From positions 124,001 through 188,000 of the forward strand of contig NZ_CP030073.1 of assembly GCF_003261055.1 (NCBI RefSeq): DNA of 64,000 nucleotides, read 5' to 3'. The translations under genes and the position numbers were made by a program. This document shows positions 17,568 through 25,694 of the stretch, piece by piece. This stretch comes from Streptomyces cadmiisoli. GTDB lineage: Bacteria > Actinomycetota > Actinomycetes > Streptomycetales > Streptomycetaceae. The notes beneath the pieces were generated by a model. It saw only the letters and a program-made list of their open reading frames with translations, was not told where the DNA came from and made no database searches. The first letter of the stretch is position 1. Each line of letters starts with the position of its first letter.

Positions 17568-18485
17568 TCATTCCGGAGACAGGCTGACGCAGCGGAACCC
17601 GGTGTCGTTGTCCTGCATCGTGGCGTTGGCGGCGTTGAAGAGCGACGGGGTGGCATGGATGAAGGGGGACGTGAACGCGCTCCCCTTCAACTCGTGCCGA
17701 CCGGGCTCCGATTCGGATGCGCACCATTCCCACGTGTTCCCGCACATGTCGAACACGCCGTACGGGCTCACCCCCGACTGGTAGCGGGAGACGGGAGTGG
17801 TTCGCCCAATCTCGGAGTCGAGCACGTTGCATTTGGCGGCCGTGGGCGCGTCGCCCCACGGGTAGGCGCGGCCCTTGGTGCCGCGGGCTGCCTTCTCCCA
17901 TTGCTCGCTCGTGGGCAGCGCCTTGCCGGCCCACTCGGCATAGGCGTCAGCGTCGTGCCACGTCACCCACACCACTGGGTGGTCAAAGATGCTGTCTGGG
18001 CACTTTCCGCCCGGCCAGTGCTGCGGGGCCCGGTGGCCAGTCGCCCTGACGAAGCGTGCGTAGTCCGCGTTCGTCGTCGGGTACACGTCGATGGAGAAGG
18101 CCTCCAGCCAAGTGGGCCTGTTGCCCCGCCCGGCCCGGAAGATGCCCGCGTCAACGGAGACCATCAGCTTCCCGTCGATCGGGCTCTTGGCGTAGTGGGG
18201 TTCTCGGCGTAAGAGGGCCTCGGCTCGCGCATCGTGTTCCGCTGCGGCCTGCTCGGTGATCAAAGTAGCGAACCGCTCTTGCACCGCAGGGAGTGCTGTC
18301 GAGAGCATCGTGTCCAGCGCGGTCTGATTCGCAGCTCGCGGCACAATGTTCGCGCCCTGTTTTTCCCACTTGACCAGCATGCGGTGACTGACTCCGACCG
18401 ATGCGGCGAAGTCACGCCCGTTCTGCCGTAGGGCGGTACGGAAGGCCAAGACCTCCCGCCCCGTCCACCGCGCAACCCCCGTCAT
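17568..18485 (-). CDS. HTH plus SUMF1/formylglycine-generating-enzyme-like protein lacking the cysteine pair
   Basis: 305 residues from ATG 18485, with AAAGGGGAT upstream. Residues about 5-45 look like an XRE-type helix-turn-helix (LAFRTALRQNGRDFAASVGV, then SHRMLVKWEKQG). A polar helical linker follows to about residue 105. Residues about 110-303 are a SUMF1 domain: FSIDVYPTTNADYARFVRAT, VVWVTWHDADAYAEWAGKAL, PTSEQWEKAARG, YPWGD and final TGFRC. In active formylglycine-generating enzymes a Cys-x4-Cys pair precedes GFRC; here the matching stretch (SPFIHATPSLFNAANATMQD) has none. The domain may therefore bind a ligand or protein rather than oxidise cysteine. It lies 12 bases downstream of an aminotransferase gene, probably in one operon. 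Confidence 0.9.
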   Translation of the reverse strand: MTGVARWTGREVLAFRTALRQNGRDFAASVGVSHRMLVKWEKQGANIVPRAANQTALDTMLSTALPAVQERFATLITEQAAAEHDARAEALLRREPHYAKSPIDGKLMVSVDAGIFRAGRGNRPTWLEAFSIDVYPTTNADYARFVRATGHRAPQHWPGGKCPDSIFDHPVVWVTWHDADAYAEWAGKALPTSEQWEKAARGTKGRAYPWGDAPTAAKCNVLDSEIGRTTPVSRYQSGVSPYGVFDMCGNTWEWCASESEPGRHELKGSAFTSPFIHATPSLFNAANATMQDNDTGFRCVSLSPE

Positions 18486-18497
18486 GGCGTATCCCCT

Positions 18498-19280
18498 TTA
18501 CAGTCGCTCGCCGGGGACGGCGAGATAGGCGTCCCGGAGCTGGGTGAGCGTGGGGTGCTCTGTGGCCATCGGTACGTCATCGATGGTGGACAGCGCCCGC
18601 ACTCCGATCGTGGTGTTGGTGGCGAAAGCGGCGTGCATGCCCTGCGCTTCCGCGAGGGTCACCGGCGCGGTGTGGTGCTGCCCGGTCTGCTGGAGAAGTG
18701 CCATCGTCACACCCGGCAACACGTCGGCCTTGGGCCACACGACTCCGTCCTCACCGATGAAGCCAACGTTCCACGTTCCGCCTTCGGACACGTGGTCGTC
18801 CGGGCCGACGAACAGTGCATCGTCGTAGCCGTCCAGGAGCGCCGAGCGTCGGGCGTGCAGGGCTCCGAACAGACCTGCGTGTTTGACCGCGGGCACGTCC
18901 CGCTCGTAGCGGACGGACTTTACGCGCAGTGGGGGCATCGGCAGGTCGCCGGCCGGGCGCACAGTGACCAGGACGCTGGGGTTGTTCGCCTTGTCGGGGT
19001 GTGCCATCTCGACGGCCGGATCGAAGATGGTGACGCGCACGACGAAGGAACCCGCCAGATCGCCTGCGGCCTGGCGGACGTAGCTGCGGACCCTCTCCGG
19101 GTCCAGTTCCGCGCCCATCACCGTCCGGCAGTCCCTGACCAGGCGCGCAAGATGCAGATCAAGGCCGCGTACGCGATGGTCGTCCACGCGCATGGATGTG
19201 AAGTGGCCGAAGTTCGTCAGCGCCAGAGTCAGCAGGGCATCGGGGGTAACGGGTCGTCCGTTCAGGGTCGCCATGTTCAC
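18498..19280 (-). CDS. Class IV (branched-chain type) aminotransferase-like protein
   Basis: 260 residues from ATG 19280, or 258 from ATG 19274. This fold-type IV PLP enzyme family includes D-amino acid and branched-chain aminotransferases and aminodeoxychorismate lyase. Supporting stretches are HLARLVRDCRTVMGAELD (first domain), VPAVKHAGLFGALHARRSAL (probable PLP lysine in VKHAG), ALFVGPDDHVSEGGTWNVGF (cofactor phosphate loop) and FATNTTIGVRALSTIDD. The substrate cannot be predicted. It is followed after 12 bases by the HTH-SUMF1 gene, a pairing that suggests a shared task. The 244-base gap to the right is divergent with a short-ORF operon. Confidence 0.9.
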   Translation of the reverse strand: MNMATLNGRPVTPDALLTLALTNFGHFTSMRVDDHRVRGLDLHLARLVRDCRTVMGAELDPERVRSYVRQAAGDLAGSFVVRVTIFDPAVEMAHPDKANNPSVLVTVRPAGDLPMPPLRVKSVRYERDVPAVKHAGLFGALHARRSALLDGYDDALFVGPDDHVSEGGTWNVGFIGEDGVVWPKADVLPGVTMALLQQTGQHHTAPVTLAEAQGMHAAFATNTTIGVRALSTIDDVPMATEHPTLTQLRDAYLAVPGERL

Positions 19281-19424
19281 CAGGATGGCAGCAAGCCGGG
19301 CAATTGCCGAGTGTCAGCCCCAAGTTGACGGCCTATAAGTTCGCCAAAAGTTCCTTCCATTGCCATGACTCAAGGGTGTTGTCTAGTGACCTCCCAAACA
19401 CTCACTGTGACCAGGTGGTATCCG

Positions 19425-19529
19425 ATGGGCGACTCGCCATTACTGGCGTTCATCTATGACCGGTGCGCAACAGCGAAGCATGCGTTCTTCGCCGCGGCTG
19501 AACCACGTACAAAAGGCGCGGTCCGGTGA
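19425..19529 (+). CDS. 34-residue small protein, coupled to next gene
   Basis: ATG 19425 has AGGTGG six bases upstream. The reading MGDSPLLAFIYDRCATAKHA continues with FFAAAEPRTKGAVR and a TGA that overlaps the GTG start of the next gene (GTGA). The opening LLAFIYDRCAT resembles the start of a group of small or resolvase-like Streptomyces proteins, so it may be either a true short protein or the kept start of a truncated one. Ribosome site, coupling and typical codon use support translation. The function is unknown. Confidence 0.65.
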   Translation: MGDSPLLAFIYDRCATAKHAFFAAAEPRTKGAVR

Positions 19530-20083
19530 CGCCCGACAGCTACGTCCTGCCCAGGCCCGAGAGAGAGCGCCGGGCCGCAGCCTACGAGTGGCTGCTGACA
19601 GCAGCCCCGGACCGGCAAACGGCCATCAGTGAGTGGCGCAGCCCCGGTGTGGCACTGCTGACGGCCGGTGTGGAGTGGGACGCCGTACGCGTGCCGTACG
19701 ACGTCCTGCACCCGGGCTTCGACCGCGCCACCACGCTCCAGGAACTGGTTCAGCGGCTCGGGGAACTGAAGGTGGGCGGATCGGCCTTCTGTGACCCGTA
19801 CAGGCCCTTCATGTACCTCCTGGTCCCGCCGCGTACGGACAAGGACTGGCCCCGCGATCTCGCCTCGGCCCGGGTGGAATGCCTGGGAGGCACCCAGCCC
19901 TACGTCCATCACGTGGGCGTGCCTCGTCTGGAGAGCGTGGCGCCGCCCGGCCCGTTCTGGCTGACGCCGCCCGACGTCATCCCCCAGCGGCATGCCGACC
20001 CCGAGCACCTGTACACGCTGCTGCACGCGCTCCTACACGCGGCGCCGCAGCAGCAGGCAGACACGCCCCAGGTGATCGCATGA
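19526..20083 (+). CDS. Hypothetical protein, primase/polymerase-like N-terminal family
   Basis: 185 residues from GTG 19526, overlapping the stop of the 34-codon ORF. Soluble, with a compact alpha/beta pattern: AAYEWLLTAAPDRQTAISEW, GVALLTAGVEWDAVRVPYDV, then a hydrophobic segment with MYLLVPP and a YVHHVGVPR strand. It resembles short Streptomyces proteins annotated as related to bifunctional primase/polymerase domains, but the catalytic acidic residues of that fold were not recognised. A regulatory or plasmid-derived role is possible. It is the second gene of a three-gene coupled set, overlapping the next by ATGA. Confidence 0.8.
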   Translation: MTPDSYVLPRPERERRAAAYEWLLTAAPDRQTAISEWRSPGVALLTAGVEWDAVRVPYDVLHPGFDRATTLQELVQRLGELKVGGSAFCDPYRPFMYLLVPPRTDKDWPRDLASARVECLGGTQPYVHHVGVPRLESVAPPGPFWLTPPDVIPQRHADPEHLYTLLHALLHAAPQQQADTPQVIA

Positions 20084-20625
20084 GCGACCGAGACCCGCCA
20101 GGGGCCACGCCGACCGCGCCGTGGACGGTCGGCAACCTCGCCGCCATCACGCCTTTTCGCATCGCGGTCCACGAGCAGACCGTCAACCCGGCCGCGGCCG
20201 CGGCCGGCGCCTCCCACCCACCCCTCGCCCGTGAGGCCAACATGATCGCTCTCCTGCAAGCCCGCTCCGGATCGGCGCCCATCGACGCCGACCACATCCG
20301 CCGCACCTGCGCACTGGCACTGTGGGAACCGGCGCTGCCCAACGGTGAGGAACGGGCGCATCTCGTGGGCTGCCTGCGCGGACAGACCCAGCTCCTCATG
20401 CCCGAGATTCAGCAACTGCTCCCGCGCATGCAGGGCGAGCACCAGCGGACCGCCCAGCACGTCATCGCCTCGGCCAACCGCGCCCTAGCAATCGACATCG
20501 TCACTGCACGGCAGGCGGACGCCCTGCACAACCTGGCAACCGCCTGCCGGGCACTGCTGGTCCTGCACGAGTTCCCGGACCCACTGAGAGCCCCCCAGAC
20601 TCCCGCACCGGCCCGGCCGGATTGA
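20080..20625 (+). CDS. DUF6415-like protein
   Basis: 181 residues; ATG 20080 overlaps the previous stop (ATGA). The sequence is helical: IRRTCALALWEPALPNGEE, RAHLVGCLRGQTQLLMPEIQ, then ARQADALHNLATACRALLVL. This matches the layout of Streptomyces DUF6415 proteins, small helical proteins of unknown biochemical role often found near regulatory or natural-product genes. There is no signal peptide or membrane segment. The tail is Pro-rich. It ends the coupled operon started by the 34-codon ORF; after it, 280 bases lead into gene remnants. Confidence 0.75.
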   Translation: MSDRDPPGATPTAPWTVGNLAAITPFRIAVHEQTVNPAAAAAGASHPPLAREANMIALLQARSGSAPIDADHIRRTCALALWEPALPNGEERAHLVGCLRGQTQLLMPEIQQLLPRMQGEHQRTAQHVIASANRALAIDIVTARQADALHNLATACRALLVLHEFPDPLRAPQTPAPARPD

Positions 20626-20904
20626 CTCCCCCGAGCCGGTACGGGCAACCCGGACAACCCCCGGGCTTCACCACAGAACACCGGAGGAGACATGTCCACA
20701 GCACGCATCCCGTCCGGTGCCAGCGCAGCCGGACCGACAGCGATTACAGACGGCGGCGCAGGAACGTCGTGCGCACCGGACTGGGCGAAGGGAGCGCGTC
20801 GTAGGTGCGGTACCAGTCCGCTTGCAGCAGCACCAGGTCGTGCGGGAGGCGAACGTCGCCACCGCACGCAGTCCGCTCCAACGACAGCTCACGATGTGAG
20901 GGCT

Positions 20905-21035
20905 CGAAGCGACGGCATTCGTCGCCGAGCTGGTGGTCAGCAAGCTGGTCACCAATGCGATCCGTCATGCAGAAGGCCCTGTCCACCTGCGTGTCATTCG
21001 AGATCACCACGTCTTGATATGCGGCGGAGATGGAG
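20905..21035 (+). pseudogene. Fragment of GHKL ATP-binding (anti-sigma/SpoIIE-type) protein
   Basis: In one frame the DNA reads EATAFVAELVVSKLVTNAIR then HAEGPVHLRVIRDHHVLIC. This is the N-box region (LVTNAxRHA) of histidine-kinase-like ATPases used as serine kinases in Streptomyces partner-switching regulators. The usual second ATP motif (DxGxG) and the rest of the fold are missing, and no start codon with a ribosome site opens the frame. About 280 bases between 20626 and 20904 hold no recognisable gene. Confidence 0.6.
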
Positions 21036-21117
21036 CAGGACGTGGACTACGAATCGGATCACTGATGCCGCTCGCGAATCCGGTGCGGCTTCCGGTCCGA
21101 GGGACGCGGGTCAAGCA

Positions 21118-21302
21118 GTGAGGTGGCGGCGGGTCGCCACCTACATGGCTCCGGCGGCGACCACGACAGTGAACGCCGTGGTGGCGGCGGGCAGGCCGAT
21201 GACGTCGCTGAGGTAACCGGTGACGACCGGCAGCAGACCAACGGGGACGTACCCGCCGACGCTCAGGGCAGCGTTCGCCTCGGCAAGGCGTCCCGCCGGG
21301 AC
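21118..21302 (-). pseudogene. 3' fragment of an MFS-type transporter with nonsense codon
   Basis: The minus strand reads GRLAEANAALSVGGYVPVGL, LPVVTGYLSDVIGLPAATTA, FTVVVAAGAM, then TAG, then VATRRHLTA and TGA. Two hydrophobic helices with a short charged loop (YLSDVIG) fit the last two membrane spans of a major facilitator protein. The in-frame TAG near 21142-21144 looks like a point mutation. The 5' part would lie to the right, but from 21303 the DNA belongs to an unrelated gene, so most of the transporter has been deleted. Confidence 0.6.
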
Positions 21303-22006
21303 GCTCGCGCATCGGACTGCAGATCATCGACGGCACCCGGCCCTCCGTCAGGCTCAGTCGGCGCATCGACGGCGCGGGGCGGGAGACCGCCACCTTACTC
21401 GACCACGTCTGCTCCAAGGCGAGCGAACGGCTCACGGAGACCTTCCGGCTGGTCCCTCCAGGGGAGTTCGAGCAGGCCGTGGAAGTCCTGGCGCGGGCGC
21501 GCGAGGTACTCGCGTTCGGTGTCGGCCTCTCCGAGATCCCCGCTCGGTTCCTCGCCATGAAGATGAACCGCCTGGGTCATCCCACGCGGTTCGTCGGTGC
21601 TACCGGGTTCCTGCTCGCGGACGGCCTGCTCGGGCTCCGCGAGAACGATGCCGTTGTCATCTATGCACCAGCCCGCCTGACAAGGGAACTGGGCGTGGTC
21701 ATCGACCACGCCCAGTCTGTGGGAGCGAAGACCGTCCACGTGACGGACTCGCTCGGCCCGGCCCCGGCAGGACGCGTCGACGTGACACTGCCTGCCGTCC
21801 ACTCGGCCACCGGCTACACGGCGGAGGCCTTCAGCTCGCTGCTGATCACGGATTGCCTGCTCCTCGGAGTGGCCGCCCGGTACCGGGACCGCTCCACCTC
21901 CCACTCCGAGCTCCTGCACACACTTCGGGCAGCCCTCACTCCGGAGTCCCACCCGACCGGCCGGCAGCCCACGAGGCGCCGGGCCTCCCAGGAGGACGGC
22001 TCGTGA
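21303..22006 (+). pseudogene. RpiR/MurR-type regulator remnant (SIS domain kept, HTH lost)
   Basis: A SIS sugar-phosphate-binding domain is clear: VLARAREVLAFGVGLSEIPA, KMNRLGHPTRFVGATGFLLA, DAVVIYAPARLTRELGVVID, HAQSVGAKTVHVTDS. In the same frame upstream the sequence is open to about 21303 (RETATLLDHVCSKASERLTE) but the N-terminal helix-turn-helix of the RpiR family is absent. A GTG at 21479 could start a bare SIS protein of 175 residues. The missing part was probably removed by the event that also cut the MFS gene to the left. DNA-binding regulation by this copy is unlikely. Confidence 0.65.
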
Positions 22007-22016
22007 CGGTCGTGCG

Positions 22017-22775
22017 TCACGGCACCGAGTAGCCGCCGTCGATCGGCAGCGCCACGCCCGTGACGAAACCCGCCTTGTCCGAGCAGAGCCAGACGACAGC
22101 GTCGGCGATCTCGTTCGCGTCGGCTATCCGCCCCAGGGGGTGGGCGGCAATGATCGACTTCATGGGTTCCTCGTTCGGATCCATCGTCGCGATCATCGGT
22201 GTGTCCACCAGACCGGGGCACAGGGCATTGACGCGGATCCCGTACGGCGCCACCTCAAGGGCCGAACTCTTGGTCATGCCGATCTCCGCCGCCTTGGTGG
22301 CCGTGTAACCGGAGAACCCGGACACACCCACCAGCCCCGCGCCCGAGGACATGTTCACCACTGAGCCGTGGCCCTGCGCGACCATCTGCCGGAGTTCGTA
22401 CTTCATCGACAGGAACACGCCACGGACATTGACGGCGATCATCCGGTCCAGCATCTCGGTGGAGTAGTCCGTGGTGAGCTGGAACTCGCCGTCGTAGCCC
22501 GCGTTGTTCACGGCGAAGTCGAGTCGGCCCGTGTCCCCGACTGCCGCTCGGACCGTGGCTTCCACCATGGACTCGTCAGACACATCGGCCACGAAGTGGC
22601 GGGCCGAGCCGCCGGCATCCTCGACCAGGCGCACCGTCTCCTTCAGCGTCTCCTCCGTCCGACCCGAGACGGTGACCAGCGCGCCCTCGGCCGCGAGCGC
22701 CAGTGCCGTGGCTCGCCCGATACCGGATCCGCCCCCGGTGACCAGGGCGGTCTTGCCGGCGAACTGCAATGACAT
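22017..22775 (-). CDS. SDR family NAD(P)-dependent oxidoreductase
   Basis: 252 residues from ATG 22775, preceded by GGAAGGGACAG. Classical short-chain dehydrogenase: cofactor loop TGGGSGIG at 13-20, NNAG at 90-93, catalytic Ser at 143/144 (NMSSGAG), Tyr157 and Lys161 (YTATK), and a C-terminal GVALPIDGGYSVP. The arginine in SGRTEE after the second strand suggests NADP(H). The substrate is unknown. It lies 52 bases downstream of an aldo-keto reductase gene on the same strand, so both are probably transcribed together and controlled by the divergent AraC-type gene. Confidence 0.95.
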   Translation of the reverse strand: MSLQFAGKTALVTGGGSGIGRATALALAAEGALVTVSGRTEETLKETVRLVEDAGGSARHFVADVSDESMVEATVRAAVGDTGRLDFAVNNAGYDGEFQLTTDYSTEMLDRMIAVNVRGVFLSMKYELRQMVAQGHGSVVNMSSGAGLVGVSGFSGYTATKAAEIGMTKSSALEVAPYGIRVNALCPGLVDTPMIATMDPNEEPMKSIIAAHPLGRIADANEIADAVVWLCSDKAGFVTGVALPIDGGYSVP

Positions 22776-22827
22776 GTCTGTCCCTTCCGTTCTTCTTGTC
22801 GTCGCTCTCACTGTGGTGCTGTGGCTT

Positions 22828-23910
22828 TCAGTAGCGGGCGCTGGCGGCCCTCAGGAGCGGGGACACCATCGAAGGGCGCCCGTCCACGGTGGCCCCGCCG
22901 AACTGGATCATCGGGGCCAGCGTCCTGTTGTTCTCGGCGGGGAAGTTCAGCGCGGGAGCGGACACCTCGTCGAGGGCGTCCCGCTGGGCTTCGGTCAGGG
23001 TCACATCGAGCGCCCGCAGGTTGGCCTCGAACTGGTCCATGCGGCGTGCGCCGATCAAGGTGGAGGTGATCCCAGGTCGGCCCCGCACCCAGGCCAGCGC
23101 CACCGCGGCGGGACTGGCGCCCACCTCACGGGCGACGGCGTCGAGCGCGTCGATCACGACGTAGTCGGCCTCGCTCGGGGTGCCGACCAGTTGCGTCCGC
23201 GTGGTGTCGACCGGTCCCGTGACGGTGCTGGAGTACTTGCCGGACAGGAAGCCGCTCTTCAGCGGCCCCCAGGGCATCACTCCCATGCCCAGGGCCTGAG
23301 CCATGGGGATCAGCTCCCCCTCCGAGGTGCGTTCGAGCAGGGAGTACTCCAACTGCACCGCGATGATCGGGGCCCACCCGCGGAATCGCGCGATGGTGGC
23401 CGCCTGCGCCGTCGCCCAGGCCGGCACGTCGGAGAAGCCGACGTAGCGGACCTTGCCGCCGGCGACCAGGTCGTCCAGCGCGCGGAGTGTCTCCTCGGCC
23501 GGAGTGGACGGGTCGAAGTTGTGCAACCAGTAGATGTCGACGTAGTCGGTCCGCAGCCGCCGCAGGGAGTTCTCCAGCTGTTGCACGACCGCCTTGCGGC
23601 CCGGTCCGCCGCCGTTGGGGTCGTTCTCGTAGAGATTGCCGAAGAACTTCGTGCCGATCACCACCCGGTCGCGCAGTCCGGACCGGGCGGCGAAGTAGTC
23701 ACCGATGATCTTTTCGGAATGGCCGTTGGTGTAGATGTTGGCCGTGTCGATCGAGTTTCCGCCTCGATCGAGATAGGCCGTGAGAATGTCCTGGGAATCC
23801 CCGGGGCTGCTGCCCCAACCGTGATCCTCCCCGAAAGTCATCGTGCCCAGCGTGAACTGACTGATACGCAGTCCGGAACGTCCGAGCGTCACGTAGGAAT
23901 CGAGCGACAT
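22828..23910 (-). CDS. Aldo/keto reductase
   Basis: 360 residues from ATG 23910. A (beta/alpha)8 NADPH-dependent reductase: the catalytic tetrad is seen as Asp55 and Tyr60 (DTANIY), Lys88 (GTKFFG) and His130 (DIYWLHNFD). The C-terminal cofactor region contains GITSTLIGARRMDQFEANL. The length is slightly above the usual 310-340, with a tail ending SPLLRAASARY. It reduces aldehydes or ketones to alcohols; the substrate is unknown. It is the first gene of a two-gene unit with the SDR and is divergent from an AraC-type regulator 180 bases away, a common arrangement for inducible carbonyl detoxification. Confidence 0.95.
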   Translation of the reverse strand: MSLDSYVTLGRSGLRISQFTLGTMTFGEDHGWGSSPGDSQDILTAYLDRGGNSIDTANIYTNGHSEKIIGDYFAARSGLRDRVVIGTKFFGNLYENDPNGGGPGRKAVVQQLENSLRRLRTDYVDIYWLHNFDPSTPAEETLRALDDLVAGGKVRYVGFSDVPAWATAQAATIARFRGWAPIIAVQLEYSLLERTSEGELIPMAQALGMGVMPWGPLKSGFLSGKYSSTVTGPVDTTRTQLVGTPSEADYVVIDALDAVAREVGASPAAVALAWVRGRPGITSTLIGARRMDQFEANLRALDVTLTEAQRDALDEVSAPALNFPAENNRTLAPMIQFGGATVDGRPSMVSPLLRAASARY

Positions 23911-24090
23911 GGTGCAACCTCATAAGCGGGGAAAGGCGAGGACGGACGCTGTGACGGTCCGTCCGGGTACCTCTCCATTCGACCCCGCCGCGGGGCGGCT
24001 CCCTAGACCGATGCACGCGGACCATTGCACGATCCGCGCAACCTCGCCCGCATCAGGCTGGCCCCGCGTACGCTCACGTGCTTTCCTGGC

Positions 24091-24984
24091 ATGGTGGATC
24101 ACCTCAAGGAAATCCGGCGCCGGATCGCGAGACTGGCAGCGGGCAGCTCCCGTCCTGTATGGACTCACCAGATAGCGGTCTTCTCGACCCAACACGTGAC
24201 CGAACCACTGGGCACCGTGACCGAGCCCATGATCGCCCTCACGGCTCAGGGAGCGAAGCGCTCCGTCCTCGGGGACCACATCTTCGAGTACCACTCCGGC
24301 CAGTACCTCATCGCGACCGTCGACCTGCCCCTGACCTCGCAGATCACCCGCGCCACACCCGCCGAGCCGTACCTCGCGTTCGGGCTTCCCCTGCAGCCCT
24401 CGATCATCGCGCAGCTGCTGCTCGAAACCGGCCCGACGACCCCCCGCCCACACGCGGGGCCAGGCCTGGCGACCAGTGACGCCGACGACAGGCTGCTCGA
24501 CGCCGTCGTCCGGCTGCTGCGCCTGCTCGACGAACCACGGGACATCCCGGTACTCGCCCCCAGCCTCCAACGCGAGATCCACTGGCGACTACTAAACGGC
24601 CCCCAGGGCGCCCTGATCAGGCAGATCGGCCTCGCCGACAGCCGGACCACTCTCGTCGCCCGCGCCATCGCATGGATCAAGACGCATTACGACCAGGTGA
24701 TACGCATCGACGACCTCGCCGACGAAGTCGGAATGAGCGTCTCCTCTCTCAATCGGAACTTCCGGGCCGTGACGGCCATGAGTCCGCTGCAATACCAAAA
24801 ACGGCTCCGTTTGCAGAAAGCCCGCATTCAGCTCATGGCATCGCCACACGACGTGGCCGCGATCAGCTACGCCGTGGGATACGAAAGCCCCTCACAGTTC
24901 AGCCGTGAATACCGGCGCATGTTCGGTGCACCTCCGGGTCAGGACGCAGCGCGCCTGCGAACCGTTGAAGTTCTCCAGGAATAA
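24091..24984 (+). CDS. AraC family transcriptional regulator
   Basis: 297 residues from ATG 24091; a reading from 24025 adds 22 residues and cannot be excluded because no strong ribosome site is visible at either start. Residues about 20-170 form the AraC N-terminal ligand domain (MIALTAQGAKRSVLGD, GQYLIATVDLPLTSQITRA). Two helix-turn-helix motifs follow: IDDLADEVGMSVSSLNRNF and AAISYAVGYESPSQFSREYR, ending RMFGAPPGQ. It is divergent from the aldo-keto reductase/SDR pair and is the likely regulator of both. A weak hairpin follows the stop. Confidence 0.93.
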   Translation: MVDHLKEIRRRIARLAAGSSRPVWTHQIAVFSTQHVTEPLGTVTEPMIALTAQGAKRSVLGDHIFEYHSGQYLIATVDLPLTSQITRATPAEPYLAFGLPLQPSIIAQLLLETGPTTPRPHAGPGLATSDADDRLLDAVVRLLRLLDEPRDIPVLAPSLQREIHWRLLNGPQGALIRQIGLADSRTTLVARAIAWIKTHYDQVIRIDDLADEVGMSVSSLNRNFRAVTAMSPLQYQKRLRLQKARIQLMASPHDVAAISYAVGYESPSQFSREYRRMFGAPPGQDAARLRTVEVLQE

Positions 24985-24985
24985 A

Positions 24986-25018
24986 TGCCGGGCGTTCAAA
25001 CAGACAAATTACCCGGCA
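24986..25018. terminator. Weak hairpin between convergent AraC and DinB genes
   Basis: TGCCGGG (24986-24992) pairs with CCCGGCA (25012-25018) across a 19-base A-rich loop. The long loop makes it a weak candidate. The remaining 180 bases up to 25199 show no gene. Confidence 0.35.
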
Positions 25019-25199
25019 CAAATATCGGCAAAACGCGCGGACACATCGCCCCGCGACACTCGGCGGGACCTGCGGTGGAGTCGTTGTGATCAGCTCACCG
25101 CTGTCCGGCCGGTGCGTGATGAGAATGTGCGCCCCGGCGCTATTTGAGGGGCGAGTCATGGAACAGAGCAGCAGCACTCGGAGATTGGTGACTGCGGAC

Positions 25200-25658
25200 T
25201 CAGGCGCCCACGGTCCCGTCGACACCCTCGCGCAAAAAGTCTGCGTGCCCGTTGTGGCGGCCGTACTCCAGGAGCACGTGCACCATCACCATCCGCAGCG
25301 ATACTTCCTCACCCCATCTCGGCTGATACCCGGCCCGGTCCAGGGATTCAGCCTCCCGCTCGATACGACGCGAGTTCTCCACCTCGGCCTCCCAGGCCTC
25401 GAACGCCTCGTCCCTGGTCGACGCGCTCGCGTCGTACGCCGCCTGGAAGTCAATCTTGTCGGACCAGACCATGGGCACGTCGTTCTCCTCAAACACCCGA
25501 CGGAACCAAGCACGCTCCACCTCCGCCATATGCCGAACCAGACCGAGCAGCGAGAGCGTGGACGGCGGCATCGACTGCTGCCGCAGTTCCTCGTCGGTAA
25601 GTCCTTCGCACTTCATAGCAAGAGTCGCGCGGTGGTAGTCGAGGAAAGCCCGCAACAT
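25200..25658 (-). CDS. DinB-like metal-binding four-helix protein, N-terminus cut by mobile cassette
   Basis: 152 residues from ATG 25658. DinB/DUF664 pattern: MLRAFLDYHRATLAMKCEGL, LSLLGLVRHMAEVERAWFRR (first metal His), ending VLLEYGRHNGHADFLREG (His pair). Such proteins often act as mycothiol-dependent enzymes; the activity here is unknown. Family-like sequence (GSERDMLRAF) continues in frame upstream of the ATG up to about 25680, where the recombinase gene ends in a TGA. The original start was therefore probably replaced by the inserted cassette. A 13-codon reading starting at the recombinase stop could bring ribosomes to the new ATG. Confidence 0.85.
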   Translation of the reverse strand: MLRAFLDYHRATLAMKCEGLTDEELRQQSMPPSTLSLLGLVRHMAEVERAWFRRVFEENDVPMVWSDKIDFQAAYDASASTRDEAFEAWEAEVENSRRIEREAESLDRAGYQPRWGEEVSLRMVMVHVLLEYGRHNGHADFLREGVDGTVGA

Positions 25659-25694
25659 GTCACGTTCGCTTCCGAACCCCGCGGCACGGCGGCT

